From Bacteroidales bacterium (GTDB lineage: Bacteria; Bacteroidota; Bacteroidia; Bacteroidales; UBA10428): a DNA stretch of 49,755 bases. The notes under the pieces were generated by a model. It was not told the origin of the DNA and made no database searches. It worked only from the letters and a program-made list of their open reading frames with translations. The DNA is taken from positions 1 through 49,755 of the forward strand of contig JAFGOR010000266.1 of NCBI GenBank assembly GCA_016926375.1. Reading direction: 5' to 3'. The translations under genes were made by a program, and so were the position numbers. Shown one piece after another: positions 9,769-18,496 of this stretch. Every line of letters starts with the position of its first letter. Positions within the stretch are counted from its first letter, which is position 1.

Positions 9769-11427
9769 TTAAAACTGGAAGTAAATAAAAGGTTGCAGGC
9801 CGGAGGAAATAGACTGGTATACGATAAACACCACCACCGAAGCGATGATCACCTTCACATAAACGGGCGAGGCAACAAACCGGTTCATCCATTTGTCTTT
9901 TAGTGCACCGGGAAGCCAGTGCAACAGGTAACCCAGCAGCATAATGGCAAAAACCCTCCAGTATGAAAGCAACATGGCCGGAACCTGTGCCCAGCCAAAA
10001 TTGCCTGCCACCTGGTTCATCAGATCCATGGTTCCCTGCATCGATTCGCCACGAAACCAGATGCGGGTGAAGGTTATGAAATTAAAGGTGATGAATATTT
10101 TCCAGAAATTGGCCACCCAGTGGTTGGAGTTTTCCCAGGGGCTTATTTTTTTCCACAGTTTGTAAACTAATATACCTATACCGTTTAGTCCTCCCCAGAT
10201 TACAAACATCCAACTGGCGCCATGCCATAGGCCTCCGATGAGCATGGTCATCATCAGGTTGATGTTGGTGCTTACCGTAAGCCGGAAAGTAGGAACCAGG
10301 TACATAACCAGGGCAAACAAGCCGAAAATTCCTGCAAATACCGGGGCCAGCCAGAGTTTTCCGGATAGCAGCACTATTACCGCCAGCATCAGTGTGAGAC
10401 TGATGTAGGTGAATGGCGATGCACCGCGGTTTCCGCCCATGGGGATATAAAGATAATCTTTGAGCCACGAGGAAAGCGACATGTGCCATCGTTTCCAGAA
10501 ATCGCCACAATTCAGCGCTTTATAGGGCGAGTTGAAGTTTTGAGGCAGATGAAAGCCCATCAGCAGGGCAAGTCCGATGGCCATATCGGTATATCCCGAA
10601 AAATCGCAGTATACCTGCAGTGAATAGCCATAGAGTCCCATCAGGTTCTCAAATCCGCTGTATGATATGGGATTGGCAAATACCCTGTCGATCAGGTTCA
10701 GGGCAATGAAGTCGCCGATAAATAGTTTCTTCACAAGTCCTTTCAGGATCATGAAAATAGCCATCCCAAATTCGGCCTGTGATAAGGAAAATTCTTTATA
10801 CAACTGCGGTATGAACTGTGAAGCACGAACAATTGGCCCGGCAACCAGTTGCGGGAAAAAGGAAACAAAAAAACCGTAATCGGACAATTTGGTTACAGGT
10901 TTTATATCGCCTCGATAAATATCGAGTATGTAACTTATGGTTTGAAAGGTAAAAAAGGAAATTCCCACCGGAGGAAGCAGTTTCCCGATATCGAAATGGG
11001 TTCCAACCAGCATATTCGACCAGAATGCCCCGTGGTTGATCACCTGAAAACTGGTACCGAACAGCTGATTGACCGTTTCGGTAAAGAAGATATCGTATTT
11101 GAAAAAAGCCAGTACAAAAAGGGTAATCGACAGGCTAAGTGCCACCCAGGCTTTTTTGCCCGATTTGGTTTTGGCCCGGTAAATGGCCTGGCCGATAAAA
11201 AAGTCAACAACAGTTACAAATATTAAAATAAATAAAAAAAGTCCCCCCGTTTTGTAATAGAAGAACAGAGAAACCAGCCACAGGTATATATTGCGCAGGT
11301 TGAGTTTCTTGTAAAGCAGTGAGTAAAACAGGAGCACCACAATAAAAAATCCCCAGAAATACAGCCGTGTAAAGATCAGGGGCGTATCCGAATTGAAGAG
11401 GAATATTTGTTTCAGCTGGTCAATCAT
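9769..11427 (-). CDS. MBOAT-family O-acyltransferase (AlgI-like)
   Basis: 552 residues, about 11 membrane helices. Signature stretches are FWKRWHMSLSSWLKDYLYIP and the catalytic His in IGGLWHGASWMFVIWG, both diagnostic of the AlgI/DltB/PatA branch of membrane-bound O-acyltransferases. These move acetyl groups across the inner membrane to extracytoplasmic polysaccharide. The ATG start overlaps the stop of the upstream SGNH-protein gene by 8 bases, and a second SGNH gene sits before that. This MBOAT plus two SGNH arrangement matches known O-acetylation modules (AlgI with AlgJ/AlgX, PatA with PatB). The target polymer here is not known; the neighbouring glycosyltransferases make a surface glycan plausible. 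Confidence 0.93.
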   Translation of the reverse strand: MIDQLKQIFLFNSDTPLIFTRLYFWGFFIVVLLFYSLLYKKLNLRNIYLWLVSLFFYYKTGGLFLFILIFVTVVDFFIGQAIYRAKTKSGKKAWVALSLSITLFVLAFFKYDIFFTETVNQLFGTSFQVINHGAFWSNMLVGTHFDIGKLLPPVGISFFTFQTISYILDIYRGDIKPVTKLSDYGFFVSFFPQLVAGPIVRASQFIPQLYKEFSLSQAEFGMAIFMILKGLVKKLFIGDFIALNLIDRVFANPISYSGFENLMGLYGYSLQVYCDFSGYTDMAIGLALLMGFHLPQNFNSPYKALNCGDFWKRWHMSLSSWLKDYLYIPMGGNRGASPFTYISLTLMLAVIVLLSGKLWLAPVFAGIFGLFALVMYLVPTFRLTVSTNINLMMTMLIGGLWHGASWMFVIWGGLNGIGILVYKLWKKISPWENSNHWVANFWKIFITFNFITFTRIWFRGESMQGTMDLMNQVAGNFGWAQVPAMLLSYWRVFAIMLLGYLLHWLPGALKDKWMNRFVASPVYVKVIIASVVVFIVYQSISSGLQPFIYFQF

Positions 11428-12760
11428 GGAGACTGGATACTGGATATTGGATGCTGGATGCCGGACCTGCCTGCGCTGCCGCTCCCTGCCTACCGGACAG
11501 GCAGGTGGCAGGTAAGTACTTACTAGTGGCCTGTTGCAGCAGGTGGTTATCCCAGCTGGTCAGGAATGCCGAGAAGAACAGGTCGCCCTTGAGCAGGTAG
11601 CCGGGTTTGTTGAAATGGATGTGATCACGGCCCATCAGTCCGCTTTTGTACCAGACGGCAGCTGAGTTCAGGCCTCCCATAATGTTGTAAAAATCCCATA
11701 CACCATAACCATACTTATGGGCAATGTTGAAGATCACTTCCCGTATTTTTGCCGTATTGGTATTGGTATATCTCTTAAAAAGGTAGCTGTCATTGGGCAC
11801 GGTGAGCAAAATGGCTGCACTTGGGGCTGCCCTTCTTACTGAATCAAGAAACATGAGATACTCATCCTGGTAGGCCTTGGGATCGAATGACCGGGTATTT
11901 CCCTCGTTGGTGCCAATTGAAATAATTACCCAGTCGGGGTGTAGCGAACTCAACTGCGGCCTGAAAAGGTCGCATTTGAGGTATGAAGTGAACCGGGCGC
12001 CGTTAACTCCAATGGTATTATAAACAACACCCGGGTCGTCATTTTCGAGGCTGATGCCGTAAAGTTGGAAGGGTGACCGGGTGGAATCGGGCTGGTTAAC
12101 AACCATCCGCAGCGTATCGGTATGTTTCGAAAGCGCGTATTGAATGTATTTTCCGTAAGCATTTATGCTTACTTCTTCAACCAGTTCCTGAGGCACAATG
12201 CGGGGATAGGCTATGCTGTCGGTTACATTGCAGTATATTCTGATTCGGTTGAAATCATAGTTTTGAATTGAATCGAACTGCGATACTACATTCAATTCCC
12301 CGGTTTTACTTACGAGTACAGCTGTAATGCCTGAAAGGCCCATGGTGAATGCAGGCTGTGATTCAGTATTCTTACTGGTGAGCCATTCACCTGTAAAAGA
12401 GATCTTCAGATTGGAGGGAGTGTTGGTTTTGGCCAGCTTGTATGGGAAAAAGAATCCCCTGGACCCCAGAATGCCGGGATAAAACGATTGCAAATCCTGT
12501 CTGATGCGGTGGGTATAAATATCGGCCTGTATGTGTGATCCTCCGATATGCACTATGTTGATGCGGTTTTTTCCCGACCGGATCAGCGTATCGAATTTGG
12601 CAAAAAGCTCCTCGTATCCCGGGTTGTTCCGGGCTCCTTCAAACTGATTTGCCTGGTACTGAATAAAGTTGTATTGCGGCAAATCAAGGGGCAGGGGAGC
12701 AACCTGGGCCACAAGCGGCTGAAATGCAAGGGCGATATAAAAAAGAAAGCTATTGCGCAT
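11420..12760 (-). CDS. Secreted SGNH/GDSL hydrolase-like protein, probable O-acetylation partner
   Basis: The track ORF begins at 12862, but the extra 34 residues overlap the upstream gene and lack sense; the ATG at 12760 gives a clean signal peptide (MRNSFLFYIALAFQPLVAQ) and an 11-base overlap with the upstream stop. Block I reads IVHIGGSHIQAD, so the usual GDS is GGS with the nucleophile Ser kept. Block III is SIGTNEG and the Asp/His pair is DHIHFN. In MBOAT operons such proteins transfer or remove acetyl groups in the periplasm. The last about 30 codons read through a dispersed intergenic repeat (the LPATCLSGRQGAAAQ region), so the natural C-terminus was probably extended by repeat insertion. 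The MBOAT start lies inside the final 8 bases. Confidence 0.88.
   Translation of the reverse strand: MRNSFLFYIALAFQPLVAQVAPLPLDLPQYNFIQYQANQFEGARNNPGYEELFAKFDTLIRSGKNRINIVHIGGSHIQADIYTHRIRQDLQSFYPGILGSRGFFFPYKLAKTNTPSNLKISFTGEWLTSKNTESQPAFTMGLSGITAVLVSKTGELNVVSQFDSIQNYDFNRIRIYCNVTDSIAYPRIVPQELVEEVSINAYGKYIQYALSKHTDTLRMVVNQPDSTRSPFQLYGISLENDDPGVVYNTIGVNGARFTSYLKCDLFRPQLSSLHPDWVIISIGTNEGNTRSFDPKAYQDEYLMFLDSVRRAAPSAAILLTVPNDSYLFKRYTNTNTAKIREVIFNIAHKYGYGVWDFYNIMGGLNSAAVWYKSGLMGRDHIHFNKPGYLLKGDLFFSAFLTSWDNHLLQQATSKYLPATCLSGRQGAAAQAGPASSIQYPVSSLHD
11430..11516. repeat. Dispersed repeat fragment inside the SGNH 3' end
   Basis: The plus strand carries GGATACTGGATATTGGATG, then GGACCTGCCTGCGCTGCC and a CCTGCCT...AGGCAGG dyad with a 7-base centre. 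The same combination (GGCAGG palindrome beside CCAGTATCCA) lies at 48.93 kb in opposite arrangement. Here it forms the last about 30 codons of the SGNH gene. Confidence 0.7.
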
Positions 12761-14204
12761 ATTTTTCGAACTTGTGATATTCCAGAATAAAGGCATTGTA
12801 AAACATTTGCGCAATGGTTTTTGCACCCCGCGAGTTGAAATGAACATAGTCGTTTGAAGCAAGAGAAGGCTCAGCCGACACCCACGAGGGCATCGAGTTT
12901 TTTCCTCCCATGGCCTCGTACATGTCCCAGAAAGCAGATCCCGACTTAAAAGCAGCTTTTCTCAATGCGTCTCGTACCTTTTCTACATTCGGATTGGTAA
13001 TATACTGATTTTTATCTTTTATAGACATATCGGCAACCCCGATCACCAGAATTTTTGCACCCGGGCATAAGGTTTTGATCCGGATAATCTGGCTGTAATA
13101 CCAGTTTTCGTAACCGGTGTAGTTGCTGAGGCCGGCCGGCACGAAATTTCCGCCGAACTGGAGTATAAAGAGCTTCACATTGAGTTCTTTGTACATGGCT
13201 GCCATGAGCTCTTCATCGAAGTTGGTGAAAAAGAGTCCCGAACACCCGCGCAGCGGAATGTTGTCCACTGCGATTCCTTTGCTGCCGTCGAGGGCAATTC
13301 CGTATATTTCAGGACTTGCCTGTCCCCTGAACCGGAGTTTCATTTTTTTGGAGGGGCTGTCGAACTTCCAGCGGATTACATTCATTTTTGAGGATGCCGG
13401 GAAGATGTCTGCGTCAGTCAGCTGATCATCGAGGTATAGTTCGCTGAGAAAAGGGGATTTGTTTTGCCCGTAGAATATTCTGCACTGGGTAAAATTTCGG
13501 GTGTTCTGGTATCCATAGGGCGACATGCTGAAAGTGACCCAGGCATCAGCAGTATCAATTTGGTTCATGTTATTCTCCTGTACAAAACTGCAAAAGCTTG
13601 CCAGGGCTCCATACCGCCTGTGCTTAACCGTAGTATCTTTTTTACCGAACCCGATGCGCCTGTCCCAATTGTCAGAATTCTCCTGTTTCATGGAAAACCC
13701 GTAAGGATATAGTTGAGAGGCGGGTACCAGACCTGCACCCGATCCGCCAAAACGTGTCTGAAGCTTGTTTCTTAACAGTGAGGTGATTCGGTCGTCTTCA
13801 ATTTGGGAGTCGCCATAATGCATGATTCTGATGAGTTGCCCTGAAGATGGAAGGTTTTTCAGCGTGCGGAAGAATGAATACAGTATGGTGGTATCATTAC
13901 CGGGGTATTCGATGGGGGTGATGCTTTTAATGAGGCTGTCGGTGCTGACTTTAAAACTCCTCTGCGAAGCATTCCCTTCAGCAATGGCTGTGAGAACAGT
14001 GTCATTGATGAGGTCCTGTTGCCGGAGTATCTGGTTGATATCGGCATATTTTACCTGGTTGGATGAAAGCAGGTCTTTGGCCGTAAAAAAGCGTAGCTTC
14101 ATTTTCCCGGCAAGGGGTATACCGTCATCGGGAAAATACAGGGCACCTGCAATGAGCAGGGTGAATACCGAAAGCAGGAAAAGCAGAATGCCCGATGGTT
14201 TCAT
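12750..14204 (-). CDS. SGNH/GDSL hydrolase-like protein, O-acetylation module
   Basis: 484 residues with an N-terminal hydrophobic anchor or signal (ILLFLLSVFTLLIAGALYF). SGNH blocks are visible: RIMHYGDSQIEDDRI (Ser nucleophile), FGGNF for the oxyanion Asn, and DYVHFNSRG for the catalytic Asp/His. A roughly 180-residue beta-rich insertion sits between blocks I and III, as in Bacteroidetes homologues next to MBOAT genes. It is the first gene of a three-gene minus-strand unit with a second SGNH protein and the AlgI-like acyltransferase, all overlapping by a few bases. The likely role is acetyl transfer to, or removal from, an extracytoplasmic polysaccharide. Family is sure; direction of reaction is not. 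Confidence 0.88.
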   Translation of the reverse strand: MKPSGILLFLLSVFTLLIAGALYFPDDGIPLAGKMKLRFFTAKDLLSSNQVKYADINQILRQQDLINDTVLTAIAEGNASQRSFKVSTDSLIKSITPIEYPGNDTTILYSFFRTLKNLPSSGQLIRIMHYGDSQIEDDRITSLLRNKLQTRFGGSGAGLVPASQLYPYGFSMKQENSDNWDRRIGFGKKDTTVKHRRYGALASFCSFVQENNMNQIDTADAWVTFSMSPYGYQNTRNFTQCRIFYGQNKSPFLSELYLDDQLTDADIFPASSKMNVIRWKFDSPSKKMKLRFRGQASPEIYGIALDGSKGIAVDNIPLRGCSGLFFTNFDEELMAAMYKELNVKLFILQFGGNFVPAGLSNYTGYENWYYSQIIRIKTLCPGAKILVIGVADMSIKDKNQYITNPNVEKVRDALRKAAFKSGSAFWDMYEAMGGKNSMPSWVSAEPSLASNDYVHFNSRGAKTIAQMFYNAFILEYHKFEKYAQ

Positions 14205-14278
14205 TTACAGCATGAATTTAGTGCCGTTGGCTAACAGCTAATGGCTACTCATGTATACGCTGTAAATCAAACCGCGTT

Positions 14279-15856
14279 TCAAGATTTGGGTCTAATTTTC
14301 AATTGCTGGCCGGCCCTGATTTTTGCAGCGTCTGTAAGATTATTCCATTGTTTTACCTCGGATTCGGTTACGCCGGGATATTTCTTGATGATATCCCAAA
14401 TGGTGTCGCCCTGTTTCACGGTATAAATCACATAACCATTGCCGGCAGCAAGTGGCTGGGCAGGTTGTGCGGCTTCCGTTGTAACCGTTTTTCCAATCCG
14501 GGCCTGTTTTTGGGCAAACGACAAATTATTGATATCCTCGTATTTGGAAACCTTATTCCGGGGCACGTAAATCGACAGTTTCTGTCCGCTTCGAATGGTG
14601 TTGTGTCGTATGTTATTCCAGTAGCGGATATCAGAAAGGCGCACATTGTACCACATGGCAATAAAGCCCAGGTTATCTCCCTCTTTAACGGTGTAGGAAA
14701 GTTTGGCATAATTACCCGGAGGGGGTTCGTTAAATCCGTTACGGGCGTCATAGGCAGTGGGGCTGGTAATGGCCTTTTCCGGATTGAAGTAAACGGAATC
14801 CTTATAAGCATAGATATCTTTTTCCAGGTCGATAAACCGGGTTACCTGATCCATGGGCAGCCTGAGCGACATAGGTTGGTTGTGAACAGGAATGATATCT
14901 GTGCGGTATTGTGGGTTCATATCTTTAAGCAGAGGGACCGGAATTCCAAGAACTTCAGAAATCTGCATGAAGTGCAGGTTTTTGGTAATCATGATGGTAT
15001 CGCTGGTCACCGGGAAATTAACGGGTATGGGCTTCAGGTTGTGTTCGCGATAGTAATTCATCACGTAGGTTGCCGCAATAAATGCCGGAACATGGCCCCT
15101 GGTTTCGCGGGGGAGGTAGTAGTAAATATCCCAGTAATTTCTTTTTCCGCCCGATCTCCGGATGGCTTTGTTAACATTTCCCGGGCCGCAGTTGTAGGCG
15201 GCAATTACCAGGGTCCAATCGTGGTAAATGGCATACAGGTCTTTCACATACCGGACGGCTGCGTAAGTTGCTTTGATGGGGTCGCGGCGTTCGTCAACCA
15301 GTGAATTGATGGTAAGTCCGTAGGACCGGCCGGTGCCATACATGAACTGCCACAGACCCACTGCACGTGTACGTGAAGTGGCCCGGGGGTTCAAGGCCGA
15401 CTCGATGATCGACATATACTTCATCTCATTGGGAACGTCGTAGTAATCGAAAATGTCATCGAACAGCGGGAAGTAATATTGTGAAAGGCCCAGCATCACG
15501 CCTACAGATCCTCTTTTCTGCCGGGTATACACTTCAATGTACCTGCGTACAATGGAGTTGTAGGTCAGGTCGACTACGGTGGGTATCTTTTTCAGCCTTT
15601 CAATATATACTGAATCGGAGAAATCGGGAATCAGGCTGTCGGCTCCGTTATTCCAGAATTCAGGGTCGCTGCCTACGGATTGTCCGACGTAGTATAGGTT
15701 CAACAAACTATCCAGGTTTTCATCGAAATTTAAATCGGTGATTACCGTATCGTTCATGATGGCGGAGGGAATGGTATCACGCGGGGGTATGGTATTGGCA
15801 AATAAGGCAGTTCCTAAATTGGTCAGCAAAATTCCTGTAAGGAGGTACTTCATCAT
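14279..15856 (-). CDS. mltD: LysM-containing membrane-bound lytic transglycosylase (MltD-like)
   Basis: 525 residues. Signal peptide (MMKYLLTGILLTNLGTALFA), then an SLT/GH23 domain at about residues 100-260: the catalytic Glu is in MSIIESALNPRATS, followed by AVGLWQFMYGTGRSYGL and AAYNCGPGNVNKAI. Two LysM peptidoglycan-binding modules follow (SYTVKEGDNLGFIAMWYNV and IYTVKQGDTIWDIIKKYP). The enzyme cleaves glycan strands forming 1,6-anhydro-muramic ends in the periplasm. It is the last gene of a parA-parB-DUF5683-mltD unit, an order I recall as common in Bacteroidetes, which links cell-wall remodelling to chromosome segregation genes. A TATTTTTG element lies just 5' of the start, but too close for a normal leader. 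Confidence 0.92.
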   Translation of the reverse strand: MMKYLLTGILLTNLGTALFANTIPPRDTIPSAIMNDTVITDLNFDENLDSLLNLYYVGQSVGSDPEFWNNGADSLIPDFSDSVYIERLKKIPTVVDLTYNSIVRRYIEVYTRQKRGSVGVMLGLSQYYFPLFDDIFDYYDVPNEMKYMSIIESALNPRATSRTRAVGLWQFMYGTGRSYGLTINSLVDERRDPIKATYAAVRYVKDLYAIYHDWTLVIAAYNCGPGNVNKAIRRSGGKRNYWDIYYYLPRETRGHVPAFIAATYVMNYYREHNLKPIPVNFPVTSDTIMITKNLHFMQISEVLGIPVPLLKDMNPQYRTDIIPVHNQPMSLRLPMDQVTRFIDLEKDIYAYKDSVYFNPEKAITSPTAYDARNGFNEPPPGNYAKLSYTVKEGDNLGFIAMWYNVRLSDIRYWNNIRHNTIRSGQKLSIYVPRNKVSKYEDINNLSFAQKQARIGKTVTTEAAQPAQPLAAGNGYVIYTVKQGDTIWDIIKKYPGVTESEVKQWNNLTDAAKIRAGQQLKIRPKS

Positions 15857-15875
15857 CTTTTTTTGGCAAAAATAA

Positions 15876-16532
15876 TCAAAATCCCAAATTAATCCGGAAA
15901 CCCAGGGACGCGGTTAAACCTGGGCCCTGAATCAGAGCAGGTTCCATTTTCAGACTCAGGTCATCCGAAATATCATAATTAAAGAAATAGGCGTCAACCA
16001 TGGCGTCTATCACGTTAAGCAGGTAAATGGCGCCCATTCCGGCGATGCTGAGATCGCGGTAGCGACGATAAAAGTCGCGACCCCGGGGGAGAACTGCAAA
16101 CCTGTAGCGAAGTCCGTCGATTAGAAATACATCATTATCACTGGCTGTTGGTTTGTTATTATCATAAGTATCCCTGAATTTCTCGTACTTATTCTGGTTG
16201 TAAATAATAAAGTAGGCGAAAGCGCCACCGGCGCCATAAATGATGGGAAGTTTCCAGTATTTGTGGTTGTATACCTGCCCAAGACCCGGGCATATCAGGG
16301 AATACATGATGGCTTTATGGGGGGAATGCTTTTTTATAACAGCAGCAACAAAAGCAGTGTCGGACTGAGGTACGGTGTTTTGTTCAGCAATGGAAATTCG
16401 TTTCCGAATGGTATCCTGTTCCTGTGCGGTAACAGGAAATGTATTAACAATCAGCATCAATCCGACTATAAAAATACCAGCCAGGAGATGCAGCAATCTT
16501 ATTCCACTAATTGTTGACTGTCTGAGAAACAA
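15876..16532 (-). CDS. DUF5683 family membrane protein
   Basis: 218 residues. An N-terminal hydrophobic segment (LLHLLAGIFIVGLMLIVNTF) is followed by a Lys/His-rich linker, then the DUF5683 core: HKAIMYSLICPGLGQVYNHKYWKLPIIYGAGGAF is the recognisable start, with YLLNVIDAMVDAYFF near the end. The function of the family is unknown; the GLGQ-Y-K-W-K pattern resembles small membrane proteins of the TM2 type. The gene lies 12 bases after parB and 19 bases before the lytic transglycosylase. The family is Bacteroidetes-enriched and usually sits behind parAB. Confidence 0.85.
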   Translation of the reverse strand: MFLRQSTISGIRLLHLLAGIFIVGLMLIVNTFPVTAQEQDTIRKRISIAEQNTVPQSDTAFVAAVIKKHSPHKAIMYSLICPGLGQVYNHKYWKLPIIYGAGGAFAYFIIYNQNKYEKFRDTYDNNKPTASDNDVFLIDGLRYRFAVLPRGRDFYRRYRDLSIAGMGAIYLLNVIDAMVDAYFFNYDISDDLSLKMEPALIQGPGLTASLGFRINLGF

Positions 16533-16544
16533 AGTTAAACCGCT

Positions 16545-17438
16545 TTAATCTTTAAGGCGGTCAAAGATACCGATAATTCTTTCGAGTTCATCATCTGACC
16601 GGAACGGAATAACGATTTTTCCCGACCCGTTATTGTTGTGCTGAAAAGAAACCTTTGTGTTGAAGAAGCCAGACAATTGGTTTTTCAATTCGTCATAGGC
16701 ACTTGCCGGACTTTTCTGCGGCTTAGTTTCTTCGGGTTCCGGGTGTTTGAGCAGGTCGCTTTCGAGTTTTCTGGCGAGTTCCTCTGTTTTCCTAACTGAG
16801 AGTTCTTCCTCAATTATCTTATAGAAAAGTTTCAGCTGGTCGTGCGGATCATCAATGCCTGCAAGGGCACGGGCATGGCCCATGGAAATCTTGTTGTCGC
16901 GAACGCCAACCTGAATTTCGGCAGGGAGTTTCAGCAGCCTGAGATAATTGGCCACTGTGGCTCTTTTTTTCCCGACTCTTACACTGAGGTTTTCCTGGGT
17001 TAGCTCACATTCTTCCAACAGCCTTTGATAGCTGATGGCAATATCCACAGCATTCAGGTCTTCGCGCTGAATGTTTTCAACCAGGGCCATTTCAAGCATA
17101 CCCTGATCATTAGCCGTTCGGATGTAGGCAGGTATATGAGTCAGACCCGCAATACGGGCAGCTCTGAAACGCCTTTCTCCGGTAATCAGCTGAAAACGGC
17201 CGGTTTCCATCTGGCGAACCGTAATGGGCTGGATAACTCCTATTTCTTTAATAGATGAAGAGAGTTCTTCAAGGGCTTCGCTGTCAAATACCGTGCGTGG
17301 CTGAAACGGATTGGTATCAACCAGGTCGATATGGATTTCAGTTCCTGTAGCAACAGCTTCTCTGGCAACCACCTCAACAGGTTCCGCCTCTTCAATGAGG
17401 GCTCCCAAACCCCTTCCTAATGCATTCTTTTTTGCCAT
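16545..17438 (-). CDS. parB: Chromosome partitioning protein ParB
   Basis: 297 residues. The N-terminal ALGRGLGALI box contacts ParA. The CTP-binding/ParB core follows with DTNPFQPR, PITVRQ and GERRFRAARIAGL, then the helix-turn-helix (LTQENLSVRVGKKRATVANYLRLLKLP) that reads parS, and a C-terminal dimer domain. The family loads at parS as a CTP-dependent clamp and drives origin segregation with ParA. It starts 5 bases after parA and is followed by DUF5683. No parS palindrome (TGTTTCACGTGAAACA) was seen in this window. Confidence 0.96.
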   Translation of the reverse strand: MAKKNALGRGLGALIEEAEPVEVVAREAVATGTEIHIDLVDTNPFQPRTVFDSEALEELSSSIKEIGVIQPITVRQMETGRFQLITGERRFRAARIAGLTHIPAYIRTANDQGMLEMALVENIQREDLNAVDIAISYQRLLEECELTQENLSVRVGKKRATVANYLRLLKLPAEIQVGVRDNKISMGHARALAGIDDPHDQLKLFYKIIEEELSVRKTEELARKLESDLLKHPEPEETKPQKSPASAYDELKNQLSGFFNTKVSFQHNNNGSGKIVIPFRSDDELERIIGIFDRLKD

Positions 17439-17443
17439 ATCTT

Positions 17444-18244
17444 TTACTCAATAATTTTCTGGTTAGCAGGGATTTTGGTATTCCCGTTTTTTTGAAGCAC
17501 CTCGCGTGCGAGATTCAGGTAGTTGAGCGAGCCCTTGGATTCGGCATCGTACATAATAACCGGCTTCCCGAAACTGGGAGCTTCACTGATCTTAATGTTC
17601 CTTTGAATGATGGTGTCGAATACCATCTGCTGGAAATGCCGGCGGACTTCTTCAACAACCTGGTTTGACAGCCGCAGGCGTGAATCATACATGGTAAGCA
17701 CAAATCCTTCTATCTCCAGTTCGGGATTCAGCCTGCTCTGGATTATTTTAATGGTGTTGAGCAGTTTACCCAGACCTTCCAATGCAAAATACTCACATTG
17801 AACAGGAATCATGATGGAGTCGGCTGCAGTAAGTGAATTAACGGTGATCAGTCCGAGCGATGGTGAACAATCGATCAGAATGTAGTCGTATTTTTTTTCT
17901 ATTTTATCAATGACGGCTTTGAGCATCCTTTCACGATTGGGCATGTTGAGCATTTCAATTTCCGCACCAACCAGGTCAATGCTCGATGGCAAGAGGTCGA
18001 GGCCTTCTATTTCACTGTTCAGGATGACATCGTTGGGATTGACTTCATCAATAAGGCATTCATAAATGCCGGTCTTGATGTTTTTCAGGTCGAAACCCGA
18101 GCCTGATGTGGCATTGGCCTGAGGATCAGCGTCAATCATCAATACTTTCTTCTCCAAAACTGCCAGGCTGGCAGCCAGATTGATGGTGGTTGTGGTTTTA
18201 CCTACTCCGCCTTTCTGATTTGCAATGGCTATAATTTTACCCAT
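17444..18244 (-). CDS. parA: Chromosome partitioning ATPase ParA (Soj)
   Basis: 266 residues with the deviant Walker A motif NQKGGVGKTTTTINLAA, the A' motif MIDADPQANATSG and Walker B YILIDCSPSLGLI. It is of chromosomal Soj length, without an N-terminal helix-turn-helix. ATP-bound dimers bind DNA and pull ParB-parS complexes. It is the first gene of a four-gene minus-strand unit. A perfect TATTTTTG (-7 type) element lies about 47 bases upstream, and an AT-rich inverted-repeat region lies further upstream. Confidence 0.96.
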   Translation of the reverse strand: MGKIIAIANQKGGVGKTTTTINLAASLAVLEKKVLMIDADPQANATSGSGFDLKNIKTGIYECLIDEVNPNDVILNSEIEGLDLLPSSIDLVGAEIEMLNMPNRERMLKAVIDKIEKKYDYILIDCSPSLGLITVNSLTAADSIMIPVQCEYFALEGLGKLLNTIKIIQSRLNPELEIEGFVLTMYDSRLRLSNQVVEEVRRHFQQMVFDTIIQRNIKISEAPSFGKPVIMYDAESKGSLNYLNLAREVLQKNGNTKIPANQKIIE

Positions 18245-18290
18245 GTATCGATTTTTGCTTTTCTAGTTTATTCCGCACCAAGAACGGCCT

Positions 18291-18298
18291 CAAAAATA
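18291..18298 (-). promoter_or_regulatory. Putative -7 element of the parA operon
   Basis: On the minus strand the bases read TATTTTTG, a perfect match to the Bacteroidetes TAnnTTTG element, 46 bases before the parA ATG. No clear TTTG box is found 19-21 bases further upstream, so the promoter call rests on one box and position. Confidence 0.45.
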
Positions 18299-18353
18299 CA
18301 ATTTAATAAGCCAGCGGTTTTTTAATTATTTGGGCCTTTTACAAACAATAATT

Positions 18354-18483
18354 TTTCATTTATGAACAAGTTATTAACAACGCGATCTATGCGATTGAGT
18401 GTTAATAAACTAATATAAATAACTGTTAAACAATCAAATAGATATTAACAATTCAATGGTAATAACTGGTTCATAAGTGAATA
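18354..18483. repeat. Imperfect long inverted repeat in AT-rich parA upstream region
   Basis: The arm TATGAACAAGTTATTA (18361-18376) is matched on the opposite strand by TAATAACTGGTTCATA (18460-18475) with a single mismatch, and pairing continues outward to about 18355 and 18481 with one more mismatch and few breaks. The 83-base centre is AT-rich and holds TTATTAACA (18371), its reverse TGTTAATAA (18400) and a near copy ATATTAACA (18442). The region separates the glutaminyl cyclase stop from the parA promoter. The function is unknown; possibilities are a regulatory site, an origin-like element or a protein-binding region. Confidence 0.6.
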
Positions 18484-18496
18484 AAGCCCGAAAATT

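Noticed and set aside
14303-15304. 333-codon plus-strand ORF
   Set aside because: It is antisense to the LysM lytic transglycosylase, whose catalytic and LysM motifs are clear; the plus-strand translation shows no family pattern.
15867-15874. TATTTTTG on the minus strand as promoter of the lytic transglycosylase
   Set aside because: It lies only about 10 bases before the start codon, which would give almost no leader, and the gene sits within the parAB operon.
18361-18475. Calling the parA upstream inverted repeat a proven oriC
   Set aside because: No consensus TTATCCACA boxes and no dnaA or rpmH nearby; only low-grade 9-mer similarity.
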